Assembly (NCBI RefSeq): GCF_013402795.1
Contig: NZ_CP058595.1
Span: 1-64,000, forward strand
DNA: 64,000 nt
Reading direction: 5' to 3'
Source of the DNA: Costertonia aggregata
GTDB lineage: Bacteria > Bacteroidota > Bacteroidia > Flavobacteriales > Flavobacteriaceae
The notes beneath the pieces were generated by a model. It saw nothing but the letters and a program-made list of their open reading frames with translations. It had not been told where the DNA came from and ran no database searches. Shown here one piece after another: positions 24,524-32,972 of the stretch; positions within the stretch are counted from its first letter, which is position 1; each line of letters begins with the position of its first letter. A program made the position numbers and the translations under genes.

Positions 24524-26623
24524 ATGCCCTTGACCCAAACCAATAAACATAAACCTTTTTTAATTGTATTATTAATCATATGCTGTAGTTTGTATTTTGG
24601 TTGTGAACCCAAACAGGAGGCCACCACTGCTAAAAACACAGTAGATATGGACAGTATTTCCAAATGGGTAGATGAGATTAAAAATACTAAAATTGATTCC
24701 AACGATAGGGAGGTACAGTATAACAAGGCTTTCAAAAATGCCGATAATCTCGGAAACGATACTTTAAAGACCAAATATTATTCCGAACTATCCTTAGCCT
24801 TTTTAAAGTTAAGAGATTCATTATTCTTTAGAAAAGCAAACAACAGAACTTTAGAATTCGCAAAAACCATAAAAGATTCCAACATACTAGCAGCTGCTCA
24901 TTGGGATTTGGGGCTTTTTCTTAAAAGAAATAATGTTACCGATAGTGCGTTTTATCACTACCGCGAGGCACAACAGCTCTATGAAAATCTAGGCAAAAGT
25001 TCAAATTCTGGAAGCATGATGCGGAACATGGCCATCCTACAATCTGATATCAGGGATTATACTGGGAGCGAGGTATCGGGAATAAAAGCCTTGGAAATTC
25101 TTAAACCCTTAAATAATCATAAGCAACTGTACAATACCTATAACCATTTGGGCATAGTCGCCAATGCGCTGGGCGAGTATGACAGGGCCTTGGATTATCA
25201 TCAACAGGCCAAATTGCATTTAAATAAATTAAAAAATAAAGACAGATACGTTTATGGCCACTTAAATAATGTTGGATCCGTTTACAAAGAAAAAGGGGAC
25301 TATAAAAAAGCCATAGAGAATTTTAAGATTATCGTAGATAATGATAGTCTAAAAAAACAAGCTTCAAGCACCTATGCCTTTGCTTTGAACAATTTAGCGG
25401 AATCCCGTATGAAGCTCAATGACACAGTAGGCATTTACAAACAACTCAATGAAGCCTTGAAAATTAGAAATAGCTCAGAAGATTTACGCGGGCTTTCGGT
25501 TACATATCACGATCTGGCCGATTATATGCTTTTAAGGGAAGATACTGTAAAAGCTATGGGGTATGCCGAAAAAGCCAAGGAATATTCCATAAAAAGCGAT
25601 AATAATAAACGCCTATTAAAGACCTGGCAGCTCATGGCGCGATTAGAACCGGAAAAAGCGGTGGCTTACACTCAAAAATATGTTACCCTTAACGATAGTC
25701 TACAACAAGTAGAACGGCGAGAACGTAACAAATTTGCACGCATACAGTTTGAAACCGAGGAAACCGAAGCTGAAAATGCTCTTTTGGCCAAACAACGGCA
25801 AATGTGGATTGGTATTGCAGTGGGCGTACTCGCCCTGGCTTTTTCGATATTCGTCATCATATCGCAAAGAGTAAAAAACCAACGGTTAAAATTTGAACAA
25901 CAACAGCAAGAAAGCAATCAAGAAATCTTTAACTTGCTATTGGCGCAGGGGGAAAAGGTCGAAGAGGGAAAAAAATCCGAACAAAAACGGATTTCCGAAG
26001 AACTTCACGATGGTGTATTGGGCCAATTGTTGGGCATACGTTTGATTTTGTCCAGCCTTAATAAAAAAAATGATGAGGAAACCATTGAGAAAAGAGCGGA
26101 ATTTATTGGACAGTTGCAAGGTGTCGCTACCGAGGTAAGGGCCATATCGCATGCGTTGAGCGATGCGGCCTACCAAAAAATCCATAATTTCACCAACGCC
26201 ATTCATGAATTGGTAGACAGCATTAGCGCTTCGGCACAAATAGCATGCTCTTTTCGATACGATGACACATTGGATTGGGATAGTTTACAGGGAGAAGCCA
26301 AAATCAATATATACAGAATTGTACAAGAAAGTCTACAAAATTGCGTTAAACATGCAGCATGTGACACTATTCTGGTAAATTTTGAAAATAGTGACGAAAA
26401 AGTCGTAATTTTAATTAAAGATGATGGTAAAGGCTTTAACCAACAAAAAGGGAAAAAAGGAATAGGTCTAAAAAATATTACCTCTAGAATTGAAAAAATC
26501 AAGGGGACGTTTTCTATTGAAAGTGAATTGGGCAAAGGCACCAAAGTAGTTTTAGAAATACCTTTGGAAGACAACCAAAACAGTATAAAGGAAGAAACAA
26601 CACCATTAGCGAAAGGAGCATAA
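24524..26623 (+). CDS. TPR-containing sensor histidine kinase (HisKA_3 type)
   Basis: A 699-residue membrane kinase. It starts with a signal segment with a cysteine (LYFGCEPKQ, possible lipobox), followed by tetratricopeptide repeats over about 50-400 (for example YNHLGIVANALGEYDRALDYHQQA) that should lie in the periplasm. One membrane helix spans about 427-445, then a coiled coil and the NarL-class dimerisation helix EELHDGVLGQLLGIRL with phospho-acceptor H495, and an HATPase_c domain with the N box NCVKHA and G box GIGLKNITSRI. It phosphorylates the regulator encoded two bases downstream of its stop. The signal is unknown. Confidence 0.93.
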   Translation: MPLTQTNKHKPFLIVLLIICCSLYFGCEPKQEATTAKNTVDMDSISKWVDEIKNTKIDSNDREVQYNKAFKNADNLGNDTLKTKYYSELSLAFLKLRDSLFFRKANNRTLEFAKTIKDSNILAAAHWDLGLFLKRNNVTDSAFYHYREAQQLYENLGKSSNSGSMMRNMAILQSDIRDYTGSEVSGIKALEILKPLNNHKQLYNTYNHLGIVANALGEYDRALDYHQQAKLHLNKLKNKDRYVYGHLNNVGSVYKEKGDYKKAIENFKIIVDNDSLKKQASSTYAFALNNLAESRMKLNDTVGIYKQLNEALKIRNSSEDLRGLSVTYHDLADYMLLREDTVKAMGYAEKAKEYSIKSDNNKRLLKTWQLMARLEPEKAVAYTQKYVTLNDSLQQVERRERNKFARIQFETEETEAENALLAKQRQMWIGIAVGVLALAFSIFVIISQRVKNQRLKFEQQQQESNQEIFNLLLAQGEKVEEGKKSEQKRISEELHDGVLGQLLGIRLILSSLNKKNDEETIEKRAEFIGQLQGVATEVRAISHALSDAAYQKIHNFTNAIHELVDSISASAQIACSFRYDDTLDWDSLQGEAKINIYRIVQESLQNCVKHAACDTILVNFENSDEKVVILIKDDGKGFNQQKGKKGIGLKNITSRIEKIKGTFSIESELGKGTKVVLEIPLEDNQNSIKEETTPLAKGA

Positions 26624-26625
26624 AT

Positions 26626-27306
26626 ATGGAAGATTCAAAAAAAGTATTGCGTATTTTGGCCGTTGATGACCATACCATGATAACGCTAGGTTACAAGTAT
26701 ACTTTAGAAGGAGCCGATTTTGAGGATTATGAGGTCAAAATGGAAATCGCCAATACGTATGAACTGGGCAAGAAAAAAATCGAAAATTCGGTCAGGGGCG
26801 TTCGTTACCATATGATAATGTTGGATATTCAGTTATCGCACGGGAAAGATGCGCCACTAAAAACCGGAGAGCAACTGGGACTGCTTGCCAGGGAAATCGT
26901 TCCCAATTCAAAAGTGGTGTTCATGTCGTCTTACAGTGACAACTATCGCATAAACCAACTCACGGCAACCGTGAACCCAGATGGTTATTTGGTTAAGGAC
27001 GAAGTAGATGAACTAACTTTAAAAGCCATGCTTGAAACCGTCATGGGATCGGACATACCCTACTATACGGCCAGTGCTCTTTTTGCCATACGAAAAAAAT
27101 TGGCCAATTCGCACATGATCGATGAGTTGGACAAAAAAATTCTTTACAGATTATCACTTGGTGAAAAAACAAAAGACATGAAGGGGATAGAAGTTTCTAT
27201 AACCACTATTGAGAAAAGAAAACGAAATATGAAAGCGATGTTCGGTATAGAAAAAGAGAATGATTTAGCCTTGATTGCAGAAGCCAAAAACAGGGGTTTT
27301 ATTTAG
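26626..27306 (+). CDS. response regulator, NarL/LuxR type
   Basis: Partner of the TPR kinase. The receiver domain (1-135) is intact: D14-D15, phosphoacceptor D67 in MLDIQLS, and K124 in YLVKDE. The C-terminal 65 residues are a helix-turn-helix in the position of a LuxR-type domain (ILYRLSLGEKTKDMKGIEVSITTIEKRKRNMKAMF, about 169-203), diverged from the classic GerE pattern, ending in AEAKNRGFI. It starts two bases after the kinase stop codon, so the pair is one operon, and a terminator closes it 70 bases later. Confidence 0.92.
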   Translation: MEDSKKVLRILAVDDHTMITLGYKYTLEGADFEDYEVKMEIANTYELGKKKIENSVRGVRYHMIMLDIQLSHGKDAPLKTGEQLGLLAREIVPNSKVVFMSSYSDNYRINQLTATVNPDGYLVKDEVDELTLKAMLETVMGSDIPYYTASALFAIRKKLANSHMIDELDKKILYRLSLGEKTKDMKGIEVSITTIEKRKRNMKAMFGIEKENDLALIAEAKNRGFI

Positions 27307-27369
27307 TATTTTTACTACAAATTTTATAAATCACTCAAAATCAGCAATTTATTTTTTTTAAAGGGAACG

Positions 27370-27398
27370 AAAACCGTACTTTTTTTGCGGTTTTTTTT
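27370..27398 (+). terminator. terminator after the kinase/regulator pair
   Basis: AAAACCG (27370-27376) pairs with CGGTTTT (27388-27394) around an 11-base loop, and eight T follow the CGG. It resembles the terminator at 23311 in sequence. Confidence 0.78.
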
Positions 27399-27415
27399 AA
27401 CCTCTCCTATTTTTG
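27384..27415 (+). promoter_or_regulatory. promoter of the 27.5 kb gene, overlapping a terminator
   Basis: TTTG (27384-27387), 20-base spacer, TATTTTTG (27408-27415): a full match to the Bacteroidota promoter consensus at normal spacing. The -33 element falls in the loop of the preceding terminator. A second TATTTTTG follows 12 bases later. The start codon of the next gene is 43 bases beyond the first box. Confidence 0.6.
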
Positions 27416-27458
27416 TATATAATATTTTTGTAGCGAGTACTAATCAAACCTTGTTCCT

Positions 27459-28118
27459 ATGCCGCTACACTTGGACAGTTTTAAGAATAACCAGCAATTT
27501 GATTTCAACTACAATGTAAGATTAGAAGGCCTACCTAATTTTATTAAATCGTTGGAAAAGCATTTATTTTCCAATGTCGTTGTTCGTAGTGTCCCTAAAA
27601 ATGACGATGTTGTACACTTGGTTATCGAGGCACACTGTAACTTTGAACTTTCTGAAACCGTTGCCCATATAAACAACGGTATTTGGGGCAATACATTTGA
27701 TTTAAAAAACACCTCTTTCTTTTTAAAAGCACTTACCGATTTAAGAAGTAAGAATATACAATCAATAGATATTGATGAGTTTACTATTCTCTTGGAAGAT
27801 ACTTCACTCATAATAAATAAAATTTATGAACAAAGTATTCCCGACCAATTAGAAAATATATTACAAGAACTGGCAAACAACTATATATACCTAACCAAAG
27901 GTGAAACCGAAGTACCCTTTGAAATATACGTCCCGGTTTTTGAAGAAAACATTATAGAATCGGATGCGACTTTGATAAAGATTGAAACCGATACAAACAA
28001 AAAAGTGGATTACTTTAGTTTTTGGGGGTTGTATTTTTACTCTCAAGAAGATGCCGTAATCTATGATTTGGCGAACAAGTCTATTGTCTATGCTGACCTG
28101 TATATGCTGAACCATTGA
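27459..28118 (+). CDS. protein of unknown function
   Basis: I do not recognise this 219-residue protein. It has no signal peptide, membrane helix or repeated motif. It is soluble, acidic and mixed alpha/beta, with hydrophobic stretches typical of a globular core (VVHLVIEAHCNFEL, YVPVFEE, VDYFSFWGLYF). It has its own well-formed promoter, lies just after the kinase/regulator operon and converges with glyA. A target or accessory of the preceding signalling genes is possible by position alone. Confidence 0.7.
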   Translation: MPLHLDSFKNNQQFDFNYNVRLEGLPNFIKSLEKHLFSNVVVRSVPKNDDVVHLVIEAHCNFELSETVAHINNGIWGNTFDLKNTSFFLKALTDLRSKNIQSIDIDEFTILLEDTSLIINKIYEQSIPDQLENILQELANNYIYLTKGETEVPFEIYVPVFEENIIESDATLIKIETDTNKKVDYFSFWGLYFYSQEDAVIYDLANKSIVYADLYMLNH

Positions 28119-28122
28119 TTTT

Positions 28123-28163
28123 TAATGGAAAATCGATATGATAGGGCTATCGATTTTCCATTA
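28123..28163. repeat. perfect 16-bp inverted repeat between convergent genes
   Basis: TAATGGAAAATCGATA (28123-28138) and its exact reverse complement (28148-28163) enclose a 9-base loop. The right arm covers the last codons and stop of glyA; the left arm lies just past the stop of the 27.5 kb gene. No T-run follows on either side, but the stem itself is long enough to stop or protect both transcripts. Confidence 0.7.
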
Positions 28164-29451
28164 GCGGCATTTCTGCCTCAGTATTGAATAAAGGCTTGGA
28201 AGCCATCATTTCATTTACTTTACGCTTGACTTCTTTGATTTTATTTTCATCATCGGGGTTGGTCAATACTTCATCTATTAAATCCACTATAATTTTCATA
28301 TCGCTTGCCTTGAGCCCTCTTGTGGTAATCGCGGGGGTCCCAAAGCGTATCCCAGAGGTAACAAAAGGGGATTTGTCATCAAAAGGGACCATGTTTTTGT
28401 TTGCCGTAATATCGGCTTTTACCAATGCTTTTTCGGCATCTTTTCCCGTAATATTTTTATTTCTCAAATCAATGAGCATCATGTGGTTGTCTGTCCCGCC
28501 AGAGATAATCTTGTAATCTTTGGCAACAAAAGCTGAAGCCATCGCAGCGGCATTTTCTTTTACTTGAAGCATATAGGCCAAAAAATCATCCGATAACGCT
28601 TCGCCAAAAGCAATCGCTTTTGCGGCTATAATATGTTCTAGGGGACCGCCTTGGTTTCCGGGAAATACCGCTAAATCAAGCAGCGCCGACATTTTCCTAA
28701 GATTACCGTTTTTTAAACGAATACCAAAAGGGTTTTCAAAATCCTCGCCCATTAGTATCAACCCACCTCTAGGTCCTCGCAAAGTTTTGTGTGTAGTGGT
28801 CGTCACGATGTGGCAATGGGGAATCGGGTCGTTCAGAATACCTTTGGCGATAAGTCCCGAAGGGTGTGAGATATCGGCCAAAAGTATGGCGTTAACGCTA
28901 TCAGCAATTTCCCGAAATCTTTCAAAATCCATATCACGGGAATAGGCGGACGCACCTGCGATAATCATTTTGGGCTTTTCTTTAGTAGCGATTTCCTGAA
29001 TCTTATCATAATCCAAAACACCGGTATCCTCCTCTACCCCATAAAAGACAGGATGGTACAGCCTACCCGAAAAATTAACGGGAGAGCCGTGCGTTAGATG
29101 TCCGCCATGCGACAAATCAAATCCTAGAATGGTATCACCGGGCTTTAAACAAGCATGATATACCGCTGCATTGGCCTGTGAACCGGAATGTGGTTGAACA
29201 TTGGCATAAACGGCGCCAAATAAGGCTTTAGCACGATCGATCGCCAATTGCTCAACCTTATCGACAACTTCACACCCACCGTAATAGCGTTTACCCGGAT
29301 AGCCCTCGGCATACTTATTCGTTAACACGGATCCCGCTGCTTCCATAACTTGCGGACTCGTAAAGTTTTCGGAGGCAATAAGTTCAATCCCATTAATTTG
29401 GCGTTCACCTTCGGCAGCTATTAAGTCAAAAATTTCGTTGTCTCTTTTCAT
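28147..29451 (-). CDS. glyA: serine hydroxymethyltransferase
   Basis: PLP enzyme that interconverts serine and glycine while charging tetrahydrofolate with a one-carbon unit. 434 residues; [12 protein letters not shown], the [11 protein letters not shown] substrate region, the cofactor-binding HSGSQAN and the Schiff-base lysine K222 in [14 protein letters not shown] are all present. Single gene. Its stop codon lies inside the 16-bp inverted repeat at 28148-28163. Together with panB it belongs to one-carbon metabolism, but there is no linkage. Confidence 0.97.
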   Translation of the reverse strand: MKRDNEIFDLIAAEGERQINGIELIASENFTSPQVMEAAGSVLTNKYAEGYPGKRYYGGCEVVDKVEQLAIDRAKALFGAVYANVQPHSGSQANAAVYHACLKPGDTILGFDLSHGGHLTHGSPVNFSGRLYHPVFYGVEEDTGVLDYDKIQEIATKEKPKMIIAGASAYSRDMDFERFREIADSVNAILLADISHPSGLIAKGILNDPIPHCHIVTTTTHKTLRGPRGGLILMGEDFENPFGIRLKNGNLRKMSALLDLAVFPGNQGGPLEHIIAAKAIAFGEALSDDFLAYMLQVKENAAAMASAFVAKDYKIISGGTDNHMMLIDLRNKNITGKDAEKALVKADITANKNMVPFDDKSPFVTSGIRFGTPAITTRGLKASDMKIIVDLIDEVLTNPDDENKIKEVKRKVNEMMASKPLFNTEAEMPLMENR

Positions 29452-29561
29452 AGTTGTCCATTCTGTTAAATGATACCGCTAAAATACGAATTGCACGTCT
29501 TTAATTAATATAAAATAATATATTTGATACCATATTTATCAAACATAAATTAACAATATAC

Positions 29562-30851
29562 ATGCCTGCTAAAACTAACGATCCCGCAAAGAAAACATGG
29601 CTGCCAGTACCACTGCATTCAGATTTCCCCATACAAAACATACCCTTTGGTGTATTTCTTACCCGTGAAGACGTAATAACCATAGGAACACGTATCGGAG
29701 ACCATGCCATTGACTTGGGCGCTTTACATCAATTGGGGTATTTTGAGGGCATTCCCTTGACCGATGATATTTTTCTGCAGGATACGCTGAATGATTTTAT
29801 TTCCGACGGAAAAAAAACATGGCGTTTGGTTCGGAACAGGATCAGTGAGATTTTTGACAAGAACAATGCAACGTTACAACATAACGAAGAGCATAAAAAA
29901 ATAGTTCTTTTCACTATGGATGAGATAGAAATGCAATTGCCCGTTTTGATTGGCGATTATACAGATTTCTATTCCAGTAAGGAACATGCCACCAATGTAG
30001 GGAAAATGTTTCGTGATCCCGAAAATGCCCTTTTGCCCAACTGGCTGCACATTCCCGTAGGCTATCATGGTAGAAGTTCAACCATAGTGCCCTCTGGAAC
30101 TCCTATTTACAGACCTATTGGGCAAACATTTCCCAAAGGAGCGGAAACCCCCGTTTTTGGCCCGTCAAAATTGGTCGATTTTGAATTGGAAATGGCTTTT
30201 ATAACAACAGATGCCAATGTGTTGGGAGAATCCATTCCTGTTGATGAAGCGGAAGACTATATTTTTGGAATGGTATTGTTTAATGATTGGAGTGCCCGGG
30301 ATATTCAAAAATGGGAATATGTGCCCTTAGGGCCATTCTTGGCGAAAAGCTTTGCCTCCTCTATATCACCATGGATCGTTACCATGGATGCCTTGGAACC
30401 CTTTCGTGTGGAAAGCCCTAAACAAGAACCAACGCCAATGCCCTATTTACAACAAAATGGAAAAAAGAGTTTTGATATCCATTTACAGGTAGATATTGCC
30501 CCGGAGAACGATGAGCCTACCACAGTTTCGAAATCCAATTTTAAATACATGTACTGGACCATGGCCCAACAATTGGCGCACCACACCATAAACGGCTGCA
30601 AGATCAACAGTGGCGATATGATGGGAAGCGGTACAATCTCTGGACCAACATCGGATTCCTACGGTTCTATGCTCGAATTGGCATGGCAGGGTACAAAACC
30701 GTTGACCTTAAAAAATGGACAGACCCGAAAATTTATTGAAGACGGCGATACGGTAACCATAAAAGGACATTGTGAGAAAAACGGTATCCGTATCGGTTTT
30801 GGAGAAGTTTCCTCTAAGCTTTTACCACCATTTAAATCAAAAACAAAATAA
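29562..30851 (+). CDS. fahA: fumarylacetoacetase
   Basis: Last step of tyrosine/homogentisate degradation: hydrolyses fumarylacetoacetate to fumarate and acetoacetate. 429 residues with the FAH N-terminal domain (about 20-120) and the catalytic barrel. Landmarks: GDYTDFYSSKEHATNVG, LPNWLHIPVGYHGRSS with the catalytic histidine, FELEMAF with metal ligands, FNDWSARDIQKWEY and GSGTISGPTSDSYGSMLEL. No other tyrosine catabolism gene is adjacent; homogentisate dioxygenase is not in this window. Confidence 0.95.
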   Translation: MPAKTNDPAKKTWLPVPLHSDFPIQNIPFGVFLTREDVITIGTRIGDHAIDLGALHQLGYFEGIPLTDDIFLQDTLNDFISDGKKTWRLVRNRISEIFDKNNATLQHNEEHKKIVLFTMDEIEMQLPVLIGDYTDFYSSKEHATNVGKMFRDPENALLPNWLHIPVGYHGRSSTIVPSGTPIYRPIGQTFPKGAETPVFGPSKLVDFELEMAFITTDANVLGESIPVDEAEDYIFGMVLFNDWSARDIQKWEYVPLGPFLAKSFASSISPWIVTMDALEPFRVESPKQEPTPMPYLQQNGKKSFDIHLQVDIAPENDEPTTVSKSNFKYMYWTMAQQLAHHTINGCKINSGDMMGSGTISGPTSDSYGSMLELAWQGTKPLTLKNGQTRKFIEDGDTVTIKGHCEKNGIRIGFGEVSSKLLPPFKSKTK

Positions 30852-31195
30852 ATCACTACGGTTTCAAAATCCATAGTTTTGAAAAAAGAATAAATTTCTT
30901 TTTTAGCGAACAGCCGGTCATTCCGAACGGGGCACAAAGAGAAATCTTATTAAGTTATTTCTGGCCGATTCATACCTTGATCTGTTGAAATCATAACATC
31001 ATTTTGAATTTAGACAAACTAAAAACAGCCACAATCAAATTGAGGGGTTCTGACCGTTAACCGGTGTATATAAAATAATCAAACAACACTACGTTTACCG
31101 GTATTTATACGATGTTTTTATCTTTTGCGTTATGGTTCTTAGCGATTTTGGCACGCTATTGGGACTATATGCGACTAACCATAAAACTAAACATC
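30852..31195. other. 344-base gap without a gene
   Basis: It holds an AT-rich inverted repeat at about 30881-30905 (AAAAAAGAA and TTCTTTTTT) that may end the fahA transcript, a repeat-like segment at 30917-30954, and a weakly coding-like extension from 31112 into the next gene that I reject as the true start. Otherwise I see nothing. Confidence 0.5.
30917..30954. repeat. likely interspersed-repeat fragment
   Basis: GTCATTCCGAACGG, then after a GC-rich gap GAAATCTTATTAAG. The two blocks resemble the intergenic repeat seen in many flavobacterial genomes (GTCATTCCGAAC... followed by GAATCT...). I recognise only this copy, so repeat status rests on memory of such elements. Confidence 0.4.
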
Positions 31196-32380
31196 ATGAA
31201 AAAAGCATTACTTTACAGTATCGTATTGGTAATTTTCATCTCTTGCGGAGGAGTGAAAAAAACCCAGGAAGCCCTCAATAGTGGTAATTATAGCACAGCT
31301 ATAGATAAGGCCATTGTAAATTTGGTAGAGAACAAAACCAAAAAAGGACATCAAGACTACATAATATTGTTGGAAGAGGCCTTTAAAAAGAATACCGAAA
31401 GAGAGCTTCAAAAAATAAACTTTTTAAATAAAGACGGCAATCCGGCAAATTTTGAGACCATATTTAATAGTTACAGCAACTTAAAGGACATTCAGCAAAG
31501 AATACGCCCTTTACTACCGTTACGAATCTATGAAGAAAACAGAAATGCGAAATTTTCGTTTCAAAACTATGATGAAAAAATAATCACCGCAAAAATCGAG
31601 CTGTCCGATTATTTATATGATAATGCGACCAACTTGTTGGCCAACGCATCCGAAAAGGTTGATTATAGAAGAGCTTATGATGATTTCACCTATTTGGAAA
31701 AATTGAATCCCGGATATTCCGATACCAAACAAAAAATCGAGGAAGCTTACGCCAAAGGATTGGATTATGTAAAGGTGAAAATGGTAAATGATACCGAGCA
31801 GATCATCCCGGCAAGATTGGAAGAGGATTTATTGAATTTCAACACATATGGATTGAACAATCTTTGGACCGAATACCATAGCAACCCAAATGATAAAATA
31901 AACTATGATTACGAAATGGAAGTTGCCTTTAGGGGTATTGACATTTCTCCCGAACAAGTAAGGGAAAAACAAATCTCAAAAGAAAGACAAATCAAAGACG
32001 GTTATACATACGCTACCGATAATGATGGCAACGTTGTAAAAGATAGTCTGGGCAACAAGATAAAAATTGATAAGTTCAAAACGGTACGGTGTGATTTTTA
32101 CCAATTTACACAGTTTAAATCGGCACAGGTAACAGGAAATGTCGTATTCAAGGATTTAAGAACAAAACAGCAAGTCAATACATATCCATTATCCAGTGGG
32201 TTTGTTTTTGAACATGTATACGCCAATTATGACGGCGATAAAAGAGCTTTGGAAAACGACCTGATTTCATTGTTACAGTTGGCCGCGGTACCTTTTCCCA
32301 GTAACGAACAAATGGTGTTTGATGCAGGTGAGGATTTAAAAGCTCGTTTAAAACAGATTATTACAAGTCAAAACTTCTAA
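31196..32380 (+). CDS. lipoprotein with N-terminal helical repeats
   Basis: Exported lipoprotein of 394 residues. The frame opens at 31112, but the ATG at 31196 begins a standard signal peptide with lipobox VIFISC, so I use it. The next 170 residues are amphipathic helices with TPR-like spacing (TAIDKAIVNL, EALNSGNYSTAID, YDDFTYLEKLNPGYSDTK). The C-terminal half is beta-rich and ends in a helical LIQL-rich segment. I do not recognise a family; a periplasmic scaffold role would be inference. A strong palindromic terminator follows. Confidence 0.75.
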   Translation: MKKALLYSIVLVIFISCGGVKKTQEALNSGNYSTAIDKAIVNLVENKTKKGHQDYIILLEEAFKKNTERELQKINFLNKDGNPANFETIFNSYSNLKDIQQRIRPLLPLRIYEENRNAKFSFQNYDEKIITAKIELSDYLYDNATNLLANASEKVDYRRAYDDFTYLEKLNPGYSDTKQKIEEAYAKGLDYVKVKMVNDTEQIIPARLEEDLLNFNTYGLNNLWTEYHSNPNDKINYDYEMEVAFRGIDISPEQVREKQISKERQIKDGYTYATDNDGNVVKDSLGNKIKIDKFKTVRCDFYQFTQFKSAQVTGNVVFKDLRTKQQVNTYPLSSGFVFEHVYANYDGDKRALENDLISLLQLAAVPFPSNEQMVFDAGEDLKARLKQIITSQNF

Positions 32381-32381
32381 C

Positions 32382-32408
32382 AAAAAGCCCTGGTACCAGG
32401 GCTTTTTT
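32382..32408. terminator. bidirectional terminator
   Basis: AAAAAGCCCTGGT joined to its exact reverse complement (32382-32407), a 26-bp perfect palindrome centred on GGTACC, flanked by A and T runs on the two sides. It serves the plus-strand lipoprotein gene and the minus-strand ytxJ, whose stop codon is inside it. Confidence 0.9.
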
Positions 32409-32802
32409 ATAGGTATTTCTTTAAATCAACTTCACTTATGGCTCCGTGCGAAGTATGAAATACTGCCGTACCGTTTTTTATGATGAGTAATTGTGGAGAT
32501 TGATGCATTACTTGAAATGTATACCCCGTTTCGTCAGACACTTCCCTATTTTGGTGTAAGTCCAAAAAATAGAAGTCCATTTGATTCTCTTCCAGATCGT
32601 AAGAACGGGTAAACATGTTCAATACCATCCTACTTATGCCGCAAGTGGTCGAATGCTTGAATATTACTTGTGTTTTCCCTTTGGATTTTATCTCGATTTC
32701 CTGTAATTGGTCCAAAGACGTCAAAGGAATCCAAGAAATGCGTTTTTCTTCCTCTTTTTCGGTCGCATTGGTATTCCCGAACATATTTTTGAACAATCCC
32801 AT
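32407..32802 (-). CDS. ytxJ: bacillithiol system redox-active protein YtxJ
   Basis: A 131-residue thioredoxin-fold protein of the YtxJ family linked to bacillithiol, the low-molecular-weight thiol of many Bacteroidota and Firmicutes. The active site is KHSTTCGIS with one cysteine (about residue 54), followed by FYFLDLHQNR and the cis-proline region HQSPQLLI. It likely resolves mixed disulfides as a monothiol protein in the cytoplasm; direct biochemical proof of family function is limited. It shares a terminator with the gene to its left and is divergent from clpB, another stress gene. Confidence 0.88.
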   Translation of the reverse strand: MGLFKNMFGNTNATEKEEEKRISWIPLTSLDQLQEIEIKSKGKTQVIFKHSTTCGISRMVLNMFTRSYDLEENQMDFYFLDLHQNREVSDETGYTFQVMHQSPQLLIIKNGTAVFHTSHGAISEVDLKKYL

Positions 32803-32840
32803 TACACACTTTATTTTTATACTAGGTCGTAGACTTTGAC

Positions 32841-32921
32841 CAACCTTACAATCTGCCGTATTGTCTTGTTATTATTGAGATTAGCAGACATTTTGTCTGT
32901 CTTTTTTACTTGGTAAGGTTG
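32841..32921 (+). promoter_or_regulatory. structured leader of clpB
   Basis: A 9-bp inverted repeat, CAACCTTAC (32841-32849) with GTAAGGTTG (32913-32921), encloses an inner hairpin CAGACA-TTT-TGTCTG (32885-32899) followed by TCTTTTTT, the layout of an intrinsic terminator 65 bases before the clpB ATG. TCTGC at 32852-32856 could pair instead with GCAGA at 32884-32888 and break the hairpin. A regulatory leader is possible; an operator for a heat-shock regulator is the simpler alternative. Confidence 0.4.
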
Positions 32922-32972
32922 TTGAAATACATGTTGCAAAACTAATAAGATATTCTTTAAAATATAAATTCA

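Noticed and set aside
31112-31195. An N-terminal extension of 28 codons to the 31.2 kb lipoprotein
   Set aside because: The ATG at 31196 gives a textbook lipoprotein signal; the upstream part would place a second hydrophobic segment before it.
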